Assembly (NCBI GenBank): GCA_007922195.1
Contig: ML681998.1
Span: 20,099,663-20,163,662 of the forward strand
Source: Podocnemis expansa
Lineage: Eukaryota > Chordata > Testudines > Podocnemididae
Direction: 5' to 3'
Length of the DNA stretch: 64,000 bases
Shown: one piece after another, positions 35,505 to 49,158 of the stretch
Position numbering within the stretch: the stretch's first letter is position 1
Layout: every line of letters begins with the position of its first letter
Program-made: the position numbers and the translations under genes
Notes under the pieces: model-generated
Seen by the model: only the letters and a program-made list of their open reading frames with translations
What the model was told of the DNA's origin: nothing
Database searches by the model: none

Positions 35505-35860
35505 TCTCTAAAAGCTATTTCACCTTGAGCACCTTGATCAATTGGTCTTTCATCAGTTGAGACTGTGCTGATCACAACACATGTTCCACTCTTCTCTTGT
35601 TCTGGTCATCCTGCACCACACTTGTCTGTATCTGCTTGTCAGGTAATCATCCCACCATTTTGGAGTCTGGCTGGGTGGTCACTTCAGTTCTCATAGATAC
35701 CACTCAGATACAGCTGCAGTCCATCGATTGTTGCTGAGTTGGGCTACATGTCCTGCCCACTGCATTTTGCTGAGCCTGCTTTCAATCACAGTCTCACACT
35801 CCTGACTGCTGCCTACTCTTTCATTGGAGATGTGATCATGGAGTGAAATACCCAAGCTAT
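35505..35860 (-). mobile_element. RTE-like LINE, C-terminal fragment
   Basis: Minus-strand translation gives KMQWAGHVAQLSNNRWTAAV, then PPSQTPKWWDDYL and REEWNMCCDQH. WAGHVA...RWT and the W/DD/REEW series are characteristic of the C-terminus of APE-type RTE-clade LINE polyproteins. Stops are present, so it is inactive. Confidence 0.7.
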
Positions 35861-38569
35861 TTATATGAACAATACTGTAGATATTAAAAAGAGGCAGTGT
35901 TTGGTAAGGAAGTTTTTATTAAAGTGTATTTCGTGAGTAAGTAAGAGTAAAATATTTGAAATACACACATCAATCATGGGCTTTCAGTTATACTCTAGAA
36001 CAGAAGTGGCAACATGCTTAGTAAAAGAAAATTAAATTTTGATACATATATAAGCAAGTTACCACTGATGATACCATTACTGAACTTCAAAATTCCATTC
36101 TCTTAGCTATGGCTCAGTAACCTATGTGGAATCCACCATTTGGTTTCCTTAAACAGATACTCTTGATTCAGGACTGGACTCTGATAAACATTTTTGGTCA
36201 CATTTAGTAGCACTGTACACCACAAGTTGTCACAATGATTGCAGAGGAAATACTTAAGGGGAAAGGTACTCTTCCAGGTGAGTCAGATGTCCACATTCTG
36301 TCCCCATCCACTTAACTGGCAATATTCAGTGTAGACACTGAGATTCCAAAAGTTAAAGGTTTATAACTGTTAAAACACAAATTGTCAACATCACATGTCA
36401 ACATATACACATTAAATATCATTAAATTAACTTTTAGTAGTTCTCAAGCAGCATCTCTCTACTACCGTGGATGTAAATCTACCTTTAAATATATCGTTCA
36501 TTTGTTTGTGTGTGCATGGTAAAACTGATACTGAACTTACCAGTAAAAATCTAATCCTTCCAATCCTACTTATATGGGGAGTGGCTTGTGATACACCACT
36601 GACCCATGCTGTCATGAAACACAGATTCTGAGACACAGAAGGGACATGCAGATAGGGATTGACCAAACCAGTATGTTAGGAGATTAAAAAGACATGTGTT
36701 TTTAGGCTTTGGAGTAAATCACGGTATTGGCCTTGTCACAGGATGGGTACCTGTTTAAGGGAAGTGGACTCAGTTTCATCTATGTTTTGTTAGCTGTCCA
36801 CCCCCAAGTGATGGACTTTAAGGGAGTCTGGCTGACACAGTTTGAGGATTAGAGACACCTCTGAGGAAGAACATGGGATGGTGCCTGCAGCAGCTGAAGT
36901 GTCAGAGAGGACTAGGAAAGGGCTCTCTCCACCAGACAGACACAAAGGCCTGGTTTGAGATAGCAACGGCAAGAAGCAAGAACCTTACAAGGAAAAAGTT
37001 TTGAAGAGAGGTCAGGCAGCAGAACCTGGGTGACAGGAAAGAACTGTTCAGTCTAACAAGTGGCTTAATGAATTGCAAGCTTGGAGAAAAAAATATGTTA
37101 TTTAAGGTGATGTTGTTTGAATAACCCAGATGTGAAGAAAAAAGGTGTCATTTGACTTGCAAAAAAGGGAAAACTGAGGCAGTGGCAGGCTGTTATGCCA
37201 GATCATGTTCAACTGTATCACAATCTGTATTCATGGAAGGACTGTGGTACTGCAAGTGATTGTTTTATAAGCTGTGCACATGCCCTATGCAGTCAGAGAC
37301 ATTTGTCTGGAAAACAAGTACATAGAATGTTTTAGTCCCATATCATAAAAGCATTGCTCACTTGGATGTTCAGTTGTAGTTATGCCTTTTAGTCCTGTTG
37401 CTCATGTCAATTAAGCTTGTTGTACTGGAAGCAGGTATGATTTAATGCTTTTTCTTAGTTTGTGCTCAGTTCCATTGGCTACTCGATTGTTTGCACACAG
37501 AATGAGCGGGCAGTACCTCCCCATTCTACAATGTATGATGTCCACTGACATTTTATTGAGTTTCTCATGTATTTGGGAGTATATAAATAACATGTATAGC
37601 AGCAGGATGTTTCTGTGGACTGAACAACTTCCATTCCTTCAACATGATTGTGGTTGGTTCTCCACAGATTACAAATTTCAAATGGCATAATCAAGCATAA
37701 GGATGTAGATAATGTCAGTATTCCAGTGGCATAGAGGAGAGGTTTTCTGAAGAAATTTGGCACTTGAAATACCATCCAGCCTGCATATGTAAAACAATTT
37801 TTGCCTGCAACTTATTTCCTAAAGCAAGAATCTGACCATCTGATCTGAAGAAATGGCAGAGAAGTAAGCAGTCAAAAGACAAAGTATGTCCTACAAATAT
37901 GGGCACAGGGGAAAATATTTCCCAGTTAAGAACACTGAAACAGATGAGGATTTTGAGTTGTGGTGACTGTGCTAAAGGAGTGTATGCCATCAGCCTTTAG
38001 TAAATTAGATTAATTCTAAAATAAGTAACTTCTGCAGGCACATAAGGTGCCTGTGAGGCATTAATGAATCCATCAGAGACAGAGAGTGTCATAATGATGA
38101 AGTTTCTGCCTCATTTCTTTGTTTACAGTTTAAAAAAGTGAGCTAAAATAAATTTCTGCAGAGGACCCACCAGCCTGTAATCTGGGTTCTTATTCCCCAT
38201 TGCTGCATTTTTGTGGTAGCTGCAAATCCACTCACGCTCCAGAAGTTACTGTGCTTTTGATTCCCAGTGGAACCCATCTTACACAATACAGTAACTTCTA
38301 GGACCATTGCAGAACACTAAGGTGCTTCTGCAAATGTGTAGTTAGTCTGATGTCCCCTGTGGCTGGATTCCTTTACCCTCTGAGATCTTCACTCTCTCCT
38401 GAGAAGGAGGAGAGACCAGATTTTATTTAAATTAAACAAATATCTTTTATTAGATTCTTTTGTACTTTCTGACATATCAAGCAACCCAGGCTTTCCAACT
38501 CCATACACATAATGCCAAGTTTCTTGCTAAGTTATAGCCTGTTTTCATGACAGGAAAGTGGCATCTTTC

Positions 38570-39410
38570 TCAGAGGTTTTCTTACATGTCATCTATTGCC
38601 ATCCTCTTTTCTGTTTTCCACCTGCTAATATCCAACCAAAGGATTATCTAGGAATACAATTTTTTGACGTCTGAACCACTTCAACCTTCTTTCTCCTATC
38701 ATTGTCTCTAAAGTCTACTGGCCAGTCCTCTGTAACATATCAACATTGGTTACTTTATTCTAGCAGTGGAGACCAAGTATTCTTTGCAAGTATCTCTGAT
38801 GGAATGCATTGTTTCTTTTGCGGATTTCTAGCATTTGCCAAGTTTCAGGACCATGTAATGATGTTGGGATTGCAGTGTCATTATACAATTTTTTCCTGGC
38901 TTTTGTCTAGGTATCTTGAAAAGAAACCACTTGCCTTTCCAATTCTTATTTCCATCTCCTGATAGAGCTGGCCATTAGCACTAAATTACGCTTCCACTAT
39001 TTATGAACTCATTATCTAGCCCATTTTCATCACTGTCGATTATATATTTGCCATCATTGCTGACTCCTCTTTCAAAATTCATGATTTTTCTGTCTTTGGC
39101 CTGATTCTTAATCTTTCTTTGGTGACATCATATTTGACATTGTTAATGGTCTTTTTCCTGACATCATCATCTGTGTCCAACGGGACAGTGTAACCTGCAG
39201 AGCTGAAATCTTAATGTTTTCATCTACTCCACATAATTCCTATGTCTTCTTTTTGATGTTGCTTTTTGCATCACATAATCTATCACAATGGTGAAGAGAA
39301 GAGGAGATAAGAGGCATCCTTGTCTCACTCCAGAAACATTATCAAACCAATTGGTCTCTGCATTTTCTGTCTTTACACACACACTTTCACCACACTGGCT
39401 CCCTGACCCA
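38570..39410 (-). mobile_element. RTE-like LINE, reverse transcriptase fragment
   Basis: Minus-strand codons near 39350-39240 give SGVRQGCLLSPLLFTIVIDYV, the conserved reverse-transcriptase domain 4/B region. The sequence toward 38570 is degenerate. It probably belongs to the same kind of element as 35505-35860, lying 2.7 kb upstream on that strand. Confidence 0.7.
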
Positions 39411-39419
39411 CCCACCCCC

Positions 39420-40365
39420 TTGCTTCCCCTACCTCCTGGTGGCAGCCAAAGAAATCAGAATGTCACAGGCAGCCAGGCTGGGCTCCTGCCTCTCCCCCTC
39501 CCAGCCCACTCATTGTCAGTCATTCAGAATGCTGGCCTTTGGTTGGCTCAATCCCAGCTGGCCTTGGATTGGCTGGTTCCCACGTGGGCCCCAGCCACTT
39601 TTTCCTTTTTTTTAATCTGCGATTCATGCAATGTGCTGCCAGTCAAATCAGTATGTTGATTGACTGAAAGTGAACAGTTGGGGGGGGCAGTGCGGTGGCT
39701 CTCTGGAGCCAGCCTAGCCTACTGTGACTGAGACTCTGATTGGTTGGCAGGTCACAGCAGAGCTGAGCTGGGGTTGGCTGGAGTTCTCCTTTATTTCCCT
39801 GGGCTATGACTCAGATCGTGCGTGTGAGTGAGTCAGAAGCATGCCCTGCTGTGCTGGGAGCCTATCTTAGGAGTTGGCTGCTGCAGACAGCTTCCAGGCC
39901 AGGGGTGTCACTGATGCCTGGCACATGGGGCATGTGCCCTAAGTCCCAGCGTCAGTGCCCTGAGTGCCTAGCATGGCCCCTGCCTCTCCCAGCCCTGGCC
40001 CTGGCTGGAGAACCGGGGCCGGAATACCCACAGCAGTGCCTGCCACTCCCAGCCCCTTTCCTTGCTGGGAATTCAGGCTGGGCCACCCACAGCAGCGACC
40101 ACCTCTTCTGGCCCTGGCCCCATCCCCAGCCAGGGATCCGAGGCCAGGCTGGCAGTGGCAGGAACCGGAGGCTGGATTGGGTCTAGGCACAAAGTTGGAC
40201 CCGGGGCCAGAGCCCGCAGCCAGGGAGAGGGCCTGTGCCTGTGCCCCTGGTCTTCCCCCAGGGCAGCAACATTCCTGTTCCAAGCACAGCCCAGGCAGCT
40301 GCTCCACAGGCCAGATCAGCACCATTGGCGAGCCTGATCCAGCCTGTGGGCTGTGAGTTTAACAC
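39420..40365. repeat. GC-rich unclassified repeat
   Basis: A GC-rich stretch of C-rich, proline-encoding sequence (CCCTGGCCC-like words) ending in GTGGGCTGTGAGTTTAACACATCTG, which resembles a hAT terminal repeat, at about 40364. I could not find a matching left end with a target duplication. Several overlapping open frames here reflect composition. Confidence 0.35.
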
Positions 40366-40559
40366 ATCTGTTTTGTGGATCATTTAAGAACCAATTGCTT
40401 TGCATACTGTGTAAGAACCAATCGCTATGTCCTCACCTTATCTACATTTCAGGCTTATCATTTCAGTGTATTTCCACTCACCTTAACTAGCCTGAAAACA
40501 CTGTCTGTGTGCACAGCCTGTAATACCCAGCCTAGGAGTTTTAAAGTTCCTGCCCTGAG

Positions 40560-41320
40560 CCTGCTCTGAGCATGCTCAGAGCAGACTTCAGGGGGAGTCC
40601 CAGCTTCAGAGCAGCCATATTGTGTGCTCAGTCTGAGCAGGGCTTACAGGCTGGGGCTTGTCCTCCTTACTCTGCCCAGCCACTGGAGCGGCCAGGTAAG
40701 GGGGCCCTGAAGAGGCAGGAGGTTGGCCTGGGGGAGCCAGTGGCAGGAGGGGGGTCGGGACGGCGGGGAGAAGTAGCGGCAGTTCCCAGGGATTGGGGAT
40801 GGCAAAGGGGGAAGCACCAGCATCGTCAGGATGACATGATCAGGGAAGCAGTGGCAGGGTCAGGGACAGTAAAGGGAAAAGCGGTGGCAGGATCAGGGAT
40901 GGCACAGGGAGAAGAAGCAGCAGGGTCGGGGACAGTGGAGGGGGAAGCAGCGGCAGGGTCAGGAGCGGCATGGTCAGGGAAGCAGCAGCAGGGTCAGGAA
41001 AATGACAGCGTGGTCAGGGACGGCGCAGAGAGAAGCAGCAGCAGGGTCAGGGAAGCGGTGGCATGGTCGGGGGCAGTGACTGGGTCGGAGAAGTGATGGC
41101 ATGGTCAGGGATGGTGCAGGGGGAAGCGACGGCATGGTCGGGTGCTTAGGGAAGATGTCAGGGAGTCCGGGTGGGGGGATTAGAGGCCAGAGGCTGCAGA
41201 GGGACCTCGGCTTATGGACAAGTCGTGCATTTTTTTCTTGAAAAATGGGGGTCGGTTTATATGCAGACCAGCTTATGCCTGAGTATCTACGGGTAGGCCT
41301 TGGACAAAGAGGACTTTGAG
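40560..41320. repeat. GC-rich repeat with minisatellite core
   Basis: From about 40820 to 41150 a unit of roughly 30-40 bp, GGGAAGCAGCGGCAGGGTCAG with variants, is repeated imperfectly. It resembles the interior of the hAT at 17648. A flanking palindrome (GAGCATGCTC near 40568) and a tail GACCTCGGCTTATGGACAAG at about 41200 may be parts of a DNA transposon, but no ends could be established. Confidence 0.45.
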
Positions 41321-44300
41321 GTCCATTCATTTAAAGGTGATGCGTTTAGTAACATGATTTCACCTCTCTGCAAATAAGGACTCAAAGTGCTAGCTTACCC
41401 ACTCTGAATTTTGTACCTTCTACATTTTAGGAAATGCTGCAGTACTAGATTTTGCCTGGCCATGGATGGAGAAGAGTGCATAAGGAACTGAGAGAGCAAA
41501 GAACTGTCTCTAGTAATATCATGGAGAGCACCAGATTAGCCTAAATAGGGGTAAATCTGTACTGACAGCAGCAAAATTGCCACCATCAGCGCAATCTTTT
41601 GGGTGCAATTCAGTGATCAGTATAAACCTGCTGAATCGCTCCAGAAATCACCTTAGCAACTCCAGCCCCGGAACTGGAGCTGCTGTAAGCTGACCGGAAG
41701 GCATTTGCAGTCAGCTTACCCTAGTGTATAAGAGCTGATTAGTGAGTCATCTGGAGATACACAGGGTATTTTATGTACCTTGTGTATTTCCTGTCAACTG
41801 CCACCAAAAAACGCAGCTAGTCTAGTGCTAGGTGGGTTTGTATGTGCTCCCTACCCATTATAATTGGCCAGCAAACTGGTTCTACCTAGACGTGAAGTAT
41901 ATTTTGCATACTTTTGGAATGTGTATTTGATGCTATGCAGCTACACTTCACCTCCTCCATGGCTTTAAGAACCATGATCTGGTATTAGTTATGTAAGTGC
42001 AAAAAAACCACAATAATTCCTCTTTAAATTTAGTGCCTTCTCTGATTTCTTTCTTTTTCAGCTTTGGGAATTTGTCCCTCTGAAGTTTCTCTGTGTTGTA
42101 TGTGAATATCATATTAATTTTATGCAAGTTAGGGGGAAAAAACACTGCACACTGGCTTGTTCAAGGACAAACCTTACTCTGTCATGATTGCTCCATGGGA
42201 AAATATATGTTATGAACTGTACATTTGTTTTTAGTTTACCTTTCATTAATTATTTCACTTGTGCTTTGTTCAGCCTCTTCTTTGTACGTTAAGTACCACC
42301 GCATAATAGTTGCTTTTTCTTCTGTACTTTGAGAAGAGTGTATAACATTAACAAATGAGTGAGTAGAGCTAGAAAATAAATTTAGCAGTGGAGAAGACCA
42401 GCTGGAAAAATCATTCACCTCTGTCATTTAGGTGTATTCATTACAAACATATTAATATACAGAAAGTACAAACAAAGTACTCAAACAATTTTAATTGTGA
42501 CCTGTAAAAATACCTTGAAGTAATCACACATTTATGATTTGTGCACAATAGCATTTGTAGTTCCCGATAAATTAAACTGATTTTTAAAGACACTATATTT
42601 TCCTTTTTTTCCCCCAGTCCTCTGATTTTTATGAGCACAAGTCAGAGTTAAAGTTCTTTGAGTGCTTTATTAGTGCATTTTTATATCTTAACATGTTTGG
42701 TTTTCTTTTAAATTTGACCTAGACTTTGTATTTCATGGGTTTGCAACATTTGCATTTAGGAATAGCTGATGGTAAAAAATGTACAGTTGAGGCAAATACT
42801 TACAAAAATCTACTGTCAAAATCTCAATTGTTGTCCTATGTTTTGTGACCCAATAAACTTTCAAAATTAGTAATTTACACTTTCCATACACTGAAAGTTT
42901 ACATGAAATTCAGAAGCTAAATCCATTTTTTTCTACAGTAATTTGGTTGATAGAATCTGGCTTAATGCAGTCTACTTCACTGTATGCAGGTAGACAAAGC
43001 AGAATATGATCTTATGGTTCTGGTGACCTATCTGTAGTGAACTAGCTGACTCTTCTAAAATACAGTATTTTAAAAATGAGGTTCAGTACTCTGAGCCTAA
43101 TGGAGTTGTAGTGATTTTGCTTAATAACTATTTTAAGCACCTTTTTACACATATATTTAATGTGGATGACTATTTGAAGCTCTTTCATTTAGGGGTAACT
43201 TGAATAGTTCAGCCTGCAGATTAGGAATGGCATATTTCTGAGCCATGCAAGGGCATTAACCACTGTACATATTTTGTGGGTAAACAGAAGACTTCAGTTT
43301 GGAGTTCTTCCTTTTCCCCAGCATTACATTCATGTACTAAATAATAGAATTTTCAGTTGTTATATGGAAATTAAGTCTTTCTCACAGTATTTGGATATTT
43401 TTGCTGTAAATAATGAAAAAATGGCAGCGCAGAATATACGTGCCACTTTCTGAGACTTGCAAGGATTTTATCATGCAGATCATACTGACACTGAGCATAA
43501 TTTTGTGTGACCTGGAATTGTCCTTGTATGTTGTAACTTTTAAATGTGTTCAAGGTAGACACAGCTGAGTTCCCATAACAGTTGACAGGACAGCTTTTAA
43601 AGGAACATGCTGTCACAGGCTGAAAGGGCCCAGTAGTAGACATCTGCTTCTTTCCCCCACAATCCCATCCCAGCATGTGTTAGGTTTGTATTCAGTCCTT
43701 GTAGAACACTCTACACATGTGCAATACCTGGAATGGTCTTTTGAGAACACAGCCCTTTCAGCTTTCAGGGCAAGTCAAGATTGGCACCAGCAATAGAATT
43801 CTGAGTAGAAAACAGCAAGTTAACACAATTTCTTAAATCTTTAGTGGGATTTCCCTGTGCAGGGTGTGGCTTGGGTCTGATCTTTTAGCTGCTCCATCAT
43901 ACTTAATCTCCATCTTTTACATAACATAGAGAGGCAGCAGTTTCTCTGTAGGGTGCTGCCAAGGCCTTACTCTAAGGCTGATTATGGACGCCTTTTACAG
44001 TTAAAAAATAAAAAGCCCTCATACTTCATGATCTCCTGGTGCAAGTCTGATGTAAGACCTCAAAGATGGTTCTTTCTTTTTCCCCACCCCACCATTTCAG
44101 AGGCTCCTTTTTCCAACTACTTATTTGGCAATGGGGACTAATGGGTATCCCTCCTAGTTTTCTGACTTGTTACCAGTCACTGGTCTCCAAGATATTTCTT
44201 CTCACCCCACAGTTATATTTCTTCTACAGAACAGCTCCTGCACTTTCCTGTGCTCCTCTTCTGCTTTGGCCCCAAGCAGAGACCTTTGTTTGCTCTTGTA

Positions 44301-44970
44301 GCAATCAGCCAGATGGCAGAAAGTTACAGGTCTCCAAATTGCTTCAGTGCCAGGTTCTTGGTGCCAAATGTTATGCTCCCTCTCATTTTCTCTTGAGACC
44401 ATATGGAAGAAGCCCAGTCTCCCTTCACTCTTATAACAAGGGCCATAGCAATGTTGACGGGACCATCTCATGCCCCAGGTTTTGTGCCCACCCTTGTCTG
44501 CTTACCTCCTTGTCAGGCTGCAAATGTTGGGACCGCAGGCTCCCTCTTCTCCCAGTTCAGGGCAGGCAATGTGTTCCACGAGTTTTACAAACTCGGTTCT
44601 GTTGGCCCTGCTCTTCTCAGCCATCTTACTTCCTCTTCAGGTGAGCAGCACATCAAAAGAGCCCTACTGTTTATTTGCTGAGCAACCTGACAAGTTCCAG
44701 CACTCCTGTCTTCTCTTTCTGCAGGCAAAGAGCACCTTAGACCACCAGAGTCACCCACATGAAAGTTTCTTTCTGGCTGGGGTCATATGAGCACTCTAGT
44801 TCTACCTCCCCTCTCCTTTCAGGGATGCACCAGGAAAACACTGTCTGAGACCCTCAGTCCTAAAGTATGGGCCTTCAGTTGAAAAAGGGTGAATTCCAAG
44901 CAATATGAATTTTTTTCCAGAGGAGAGTTACCCTGAGATCTTCTCCTTAATGGGTCAGGCAGCCTAGAAA

Positions 44971-45053
44971 AATAAATAAATGAATCTGTTAGTCTTCAAG
45001 TGCCACACAACTCCTTGTTGTTTTTTCACTGGACTAGACTAACACAGCTATCC
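44971..45053 (+). mobile_element. single-arm copy of inverted-dimer repeat
   Basis: AAATGAATCTGTTAGTCTTC-like start, AGTGCCACACAACTCCTTG, then AGACTAACACAGCTATCC. Only the outer part of the arm is present; the hammerhead-like core is missing. Confidence 0.7.
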
Positions 45054-46705
45054 ATTTTAAAATAGAAGTCTAAGGCCTCTCTCACTACTGAGAATACTCT
45101 GTCTCCATACAGTTGCTAATGGCCTCTTTAAACCGTCTGACTCATCCTCTATTCCTCAATCAGACACTCTAAATGTAAATCAGGATCAAAAAGAAAAAGC
45201 TCTGTAATTTGCAAATTCTGTCTCTCCACGCAGCCTGTCTCCCTTCACTTCCTCCTGAAGAAAATCAAAGTATTTTCTTCCTCTTCCTCCTCAGAAGAGC
45301 CTGACGTTGGATTCTTCAATTCTGCCTTGTGTTCAGGAATCAATAGGATATTTTTGATTCTGGAATGATTGCTTCAGTCCTTAAAAGAGAGCCAGGGATT
45401 CACAGAAGGATGAGAAATAGTATTTCCTTGTGTAAACTATGAAGGAGAACACCATTACTCTCTCCCAAAACTTGGACATAATTACAGAGACTTGCAGTGA
45501 TCCAGGAACTCCATCTCTTAACCTCCATATTTTTCTATGCCATCCTTGCTTAATAAACCCATTTAAGAACACAATCCGGGATCACTGCAGACTTATCCTG
45601 AGAAATTTTGAGATGAATTGGACTGATGTTCCTTTTCTCTTCCCCTGTAGTTTATCATCATGAAGTGAGTGGTCATCTCACCTCCTTATTCAAGGGGCAG
45701 ATCAATGGAGGGCGCACTCTCTCTAAAACTATCAAGAGACTGATACCTTCCTTTGCCCAGCCTGGCTATCACGCTGAGGTGGATGAATTCTGCTTTTATA
45801 GGCAAGGCCAGAGAGCCTTCCTCAATAATGGGGGCTGAATTTTCTGACCATGTGGAACCCCTGCCCATTAGGCAATTGGGTCTGTCTGACCTCAGGCCTA
45901 CTAATAGCCCCCACCATCTCTGTGGAGTCTAGGCACAGAAGATGCAGATCTGAGCTGAATGTTAGCACAATTGTTTATTTTTCACAGTTAAATGTACTCA
46001 ACTATGTAATATTTTTCCACATGTTTTCACTTAACTATTTATAGATAATGCCTAGGGATGCCTGGGCAGGCCACTGCTGTGAATAAGCTTGTAAAGTAGG
46101 TACCAAACATAATGGCTAACTTCCAGTAATACGAACTGATGTACCAGTTGCTTTGTGCATGTTGGATTTTTCCTTCTCCATGAAGGAGGAACAGACTCAG
46201 TCACCCAGTAGAGTGGAAATGCTCTATTTTTGTGAATGTAAAATAACTGAGACCTGTGTGCCCTCAGTGAATATGTTTATAACTGTATATCATCCATTGT
46301 GGAAACTGCAAGAAACAAAGACAACCCCCAGCTTTTTCAAATGGATGTGGACCAGAGTGCTGCCATTGCCTGTGTAGAGGCAGAAGCAAAAGAGTCACAT
46401 GATTGTCCCCCATACTGGTGAGGGCATTTGCAGCCCCATTATTTAGCCCAAAGGCAGCAGGAAAGAAGCAGGGTTATGGCCCCTATCCCCCTCTGTACTA
46501 GCTAGCCCAGCTGGTGGGCTACACAGGGAGCACACTGTGGAACCACTGAAGTGACATTGCTTTTCTTAAGCAATGGATGCTCCAGGAGGATTGAAATACA
46601 TAGAACTGTGACTAAAAGCCACCCTGGAGGTCTAGGCTGGTAGAAATCACTCATTCCATATCTCAGTTTTGCAAAACCTGTGTTTAAAACAAATGAACAA
46701 GAAAC

Positions 46706-47600
46706 CTTTGTTAGCTAAGATTGCAGATGACACCAAGCTGGGGGGACCAGTAGACACGTTGGAGGGCAAGGACAGGATTCAGGGAGACCTAGATAAATTG
46801 GAACAGTGGGCCAATAGAAATCTTATGAGCTTCAATAAGGACAAGTGTAAAATCCTGCATGTGGGACGAAAAAACCCCATGCGCCGCTACAGGCTGGGAA
46901 ACATTCAGCTAAGGAGCAGCAGTGTAGAAAAGAACCTGGGGGTCATGGTGGATGGGAAGCTAGATATGAGTCAGCAGTGTGCTCTTGCTGCCAAAAAGGC
47001 CAATGGCATACTGGGCTGCATCAAAAGAAGTATTACCAGCAGATCAAGGGATGGGATCATTCCCCTCTATTCTGCACTGGTTAGGCCACATCTAGAATAC
47101 TGTGTTCAATTTTGGGCTCCCCACTACAACGAGGACAGGGACATGCTAGAGAGAGTTCAGAGGAGGGCAACCAAAATGATTAAAGGGCTGGAGCACAAGC
47201 CCTATGAGGATAGACTGAAAGCATTAGGCTTATTTAGTCTGCAGAAGAGAAGATTGAGGGGGGATTTGATAGCAACCTTTAACTACTTGAAGGGATGCTC
47301 TAAGGAAGAGGGAGCTCGACTATTCTCGGTAATAACAGAGGACAGAACGAGGAGCAATGGTCTCAAGTTGCTGTTAGGGAGGTCGAGGCTGGATATTAGA
47401 AAAAGCTTTTTTACTAGGCGAGTGGTGAAGCCTTGGAATGAGCTGCCAAGGGAGGTGGTGAAATCTCCATCTTTGGAGGTGTTTAAGGCCCAGCTGGACA
47501 AAACCATGACTGGGATGGTTTAGTGGGAGTGGTCCTGCCTCTGGCAGGGGGTTGGACTAGATGACCTATGAGGTCCCTTCCAACCCTATGATTCTATGAT
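46706..47600 (+). mobile_element. CR1 LINE with open C-terminal ORF2
   Basis: Encodes about 270 codons without a stop, ending TGMV at the TAG at 47521-47523. The order is [88 protein letters not shown] and [14 protein letters not shown]: the CR1 reverse transcriptase from the ADD active-site motif to the C-terminus. The 3' end is CCCTATGATTCTATGAT. The 5' part (endonuclease, most of RT) is missing, so it cannot move by itself. It is intact over its remaining length, hence relatively young. Confidence 0.96.
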
Positions 47601-49158
47601 CTTTATGGTGTCATTACTTTTAAGCAAAACTATGTTAATTATTTTCCTTGCCTCATCAAAATATTCCACTCTTTGTTCTATTTTTACTACCCAACACTGT
47701 GCCTAAAGCAGAATTACCAAGATTAAGGACTACCCCAAGCCTAAACTAATAAGAGTTTACTCCTGTGAAAGGAGTTCCTATGGAAGTTAACATAAGTGAA
47801 ATTGCATAATCAGGCCCAGCGTTAACAGAAAAGCAGTCCTGCAGAGTGGCTCAAATACTTCTCTTTTGGTGAAGGTACAACTGTAATCTTTTCTGAAGCT
47901 TCACACATCACATTTCTCAGACAATCCCTTTTCATCAAATGGTATAACTCTGCTCTCAAATCATAGTCCATGAAATACTTTCTCATGTGCCAGTTTTCAA
48001 GTTGTGATACATCATGTTAGTTGTCCTGCAGTCAAGGATATTTAGGGGTTTTGCAGGGTCTTTTTTGACCAAGGAAATGAAACAAAACTAAACTAATCAA
48101 CAGCCCTCTGCAAATGACAAGAACCCATCTGCACTCCACTGTGCAGCCACTTCGTGTTTTCCTGTGTAGGGTATCTGTTTAGTAAATTTGTGGATGACAA
48201 CCATGTTGGAGTGGAAGCAAACACACAGAAGGCCAGAACCAAGTGGCAGTCTCGCCTAGGAAGTGTAGTGATGGATGGAGGCTGCAACAGGAACATGGTA
48301 TTAATGAATGCACAGATTAAAAAAAGCAAGGGAGGAAAGTAACCCAACAGCCATGTCCTTCATTTTGAAGTAAGCATGTTTTTATTTAGTCTCTTTAAAA
48401 ATGCTCTCAAATTGATCAGGTGCCCCAGTTCCTGCAGAGAAGGTGCACACTGTGAAATGGTTTGTAAATCATTGATTAGTTGCAGTTATAAGACAATACA
48501 AGTAAATGCCACTATAATGCAATAAGTTTTGGTGTCAGCATAGAAGCAACTCAGGAAAAAGAATCCAGTGCAAAACTCCCTATTCATCTACTGGGGAATT
48601 CTGCAGCACTAGATTTATAGTTTAGAAAAGTGACATTACAGATGATACTTCTAATGCTTTATCTGTTTTGTCTCTCTTGCCTGGCCTAGACAATCTTTGT
48701 TAACTGATTTGCAGAATCAGTGGTAGACTGGATGACAAGATGTATGTAATTTGACTGGCCAAAATTTAAACATGAAAAAGAAATACTGAAATAATAAACT
48801 GTATATTAAACATGAAAAAATAGGTTTTCCCTACATTTACAAAATGTATACAAGTGTATTTGTCATTATGGTATGTACAGATAAGATACTTTTAAGAACT
48901 TTCATAAATAAAAGGCGGGGATGGGGCGGGTTAACAAGCCAAGTGTATGGTTAGTGAGAGAAAACCAATAGAGTGCTAACAGGAACTTGGCAATTAAAGT
49001 TGTTCCTTTCTACCTTTAACAAAAGCAAAATCCCACCTGTGTGAATTAGCTGCTTTGTCCCTACAATCTCCCAAAACCTTCCATCTGAAACCTATCCTTT
49101 TCTGTCTTCCCCTTTTTATTCTTTTGTCTACATTGTTTGTACATCCATCGGCTGACAG

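Larger units (their letters stand above)
22103..49158 (+). other. RIMS2: RIMS2 long intron
   Basis: A GT-AG intron of 27,056 nt holding many repeats listed separately. Unassigned stretches with nothing I can support are 22103-26100 (GC-rich from about 24150 to 25600), 30370-31510, 34190-35500, 35865-38565, 41330-44965, 45060-46700 and 47601-49158. Small open frames in these are short, unspliced and unlike any family I know. Confidence 0.8.

Noticed and set aside
39806..41096. Several 60-174 codon frames, Pro/Gly/Arg rich, on both strands
   Set aside because: They overlap each other in all frames in GC-rich repeat sequence; composition explains the lack of stops.
44066..44644. 192-codon open frame
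   Set aside because: No recognisable domain or consistent splice context; the opposite strand is also open in part, so chance is likely.
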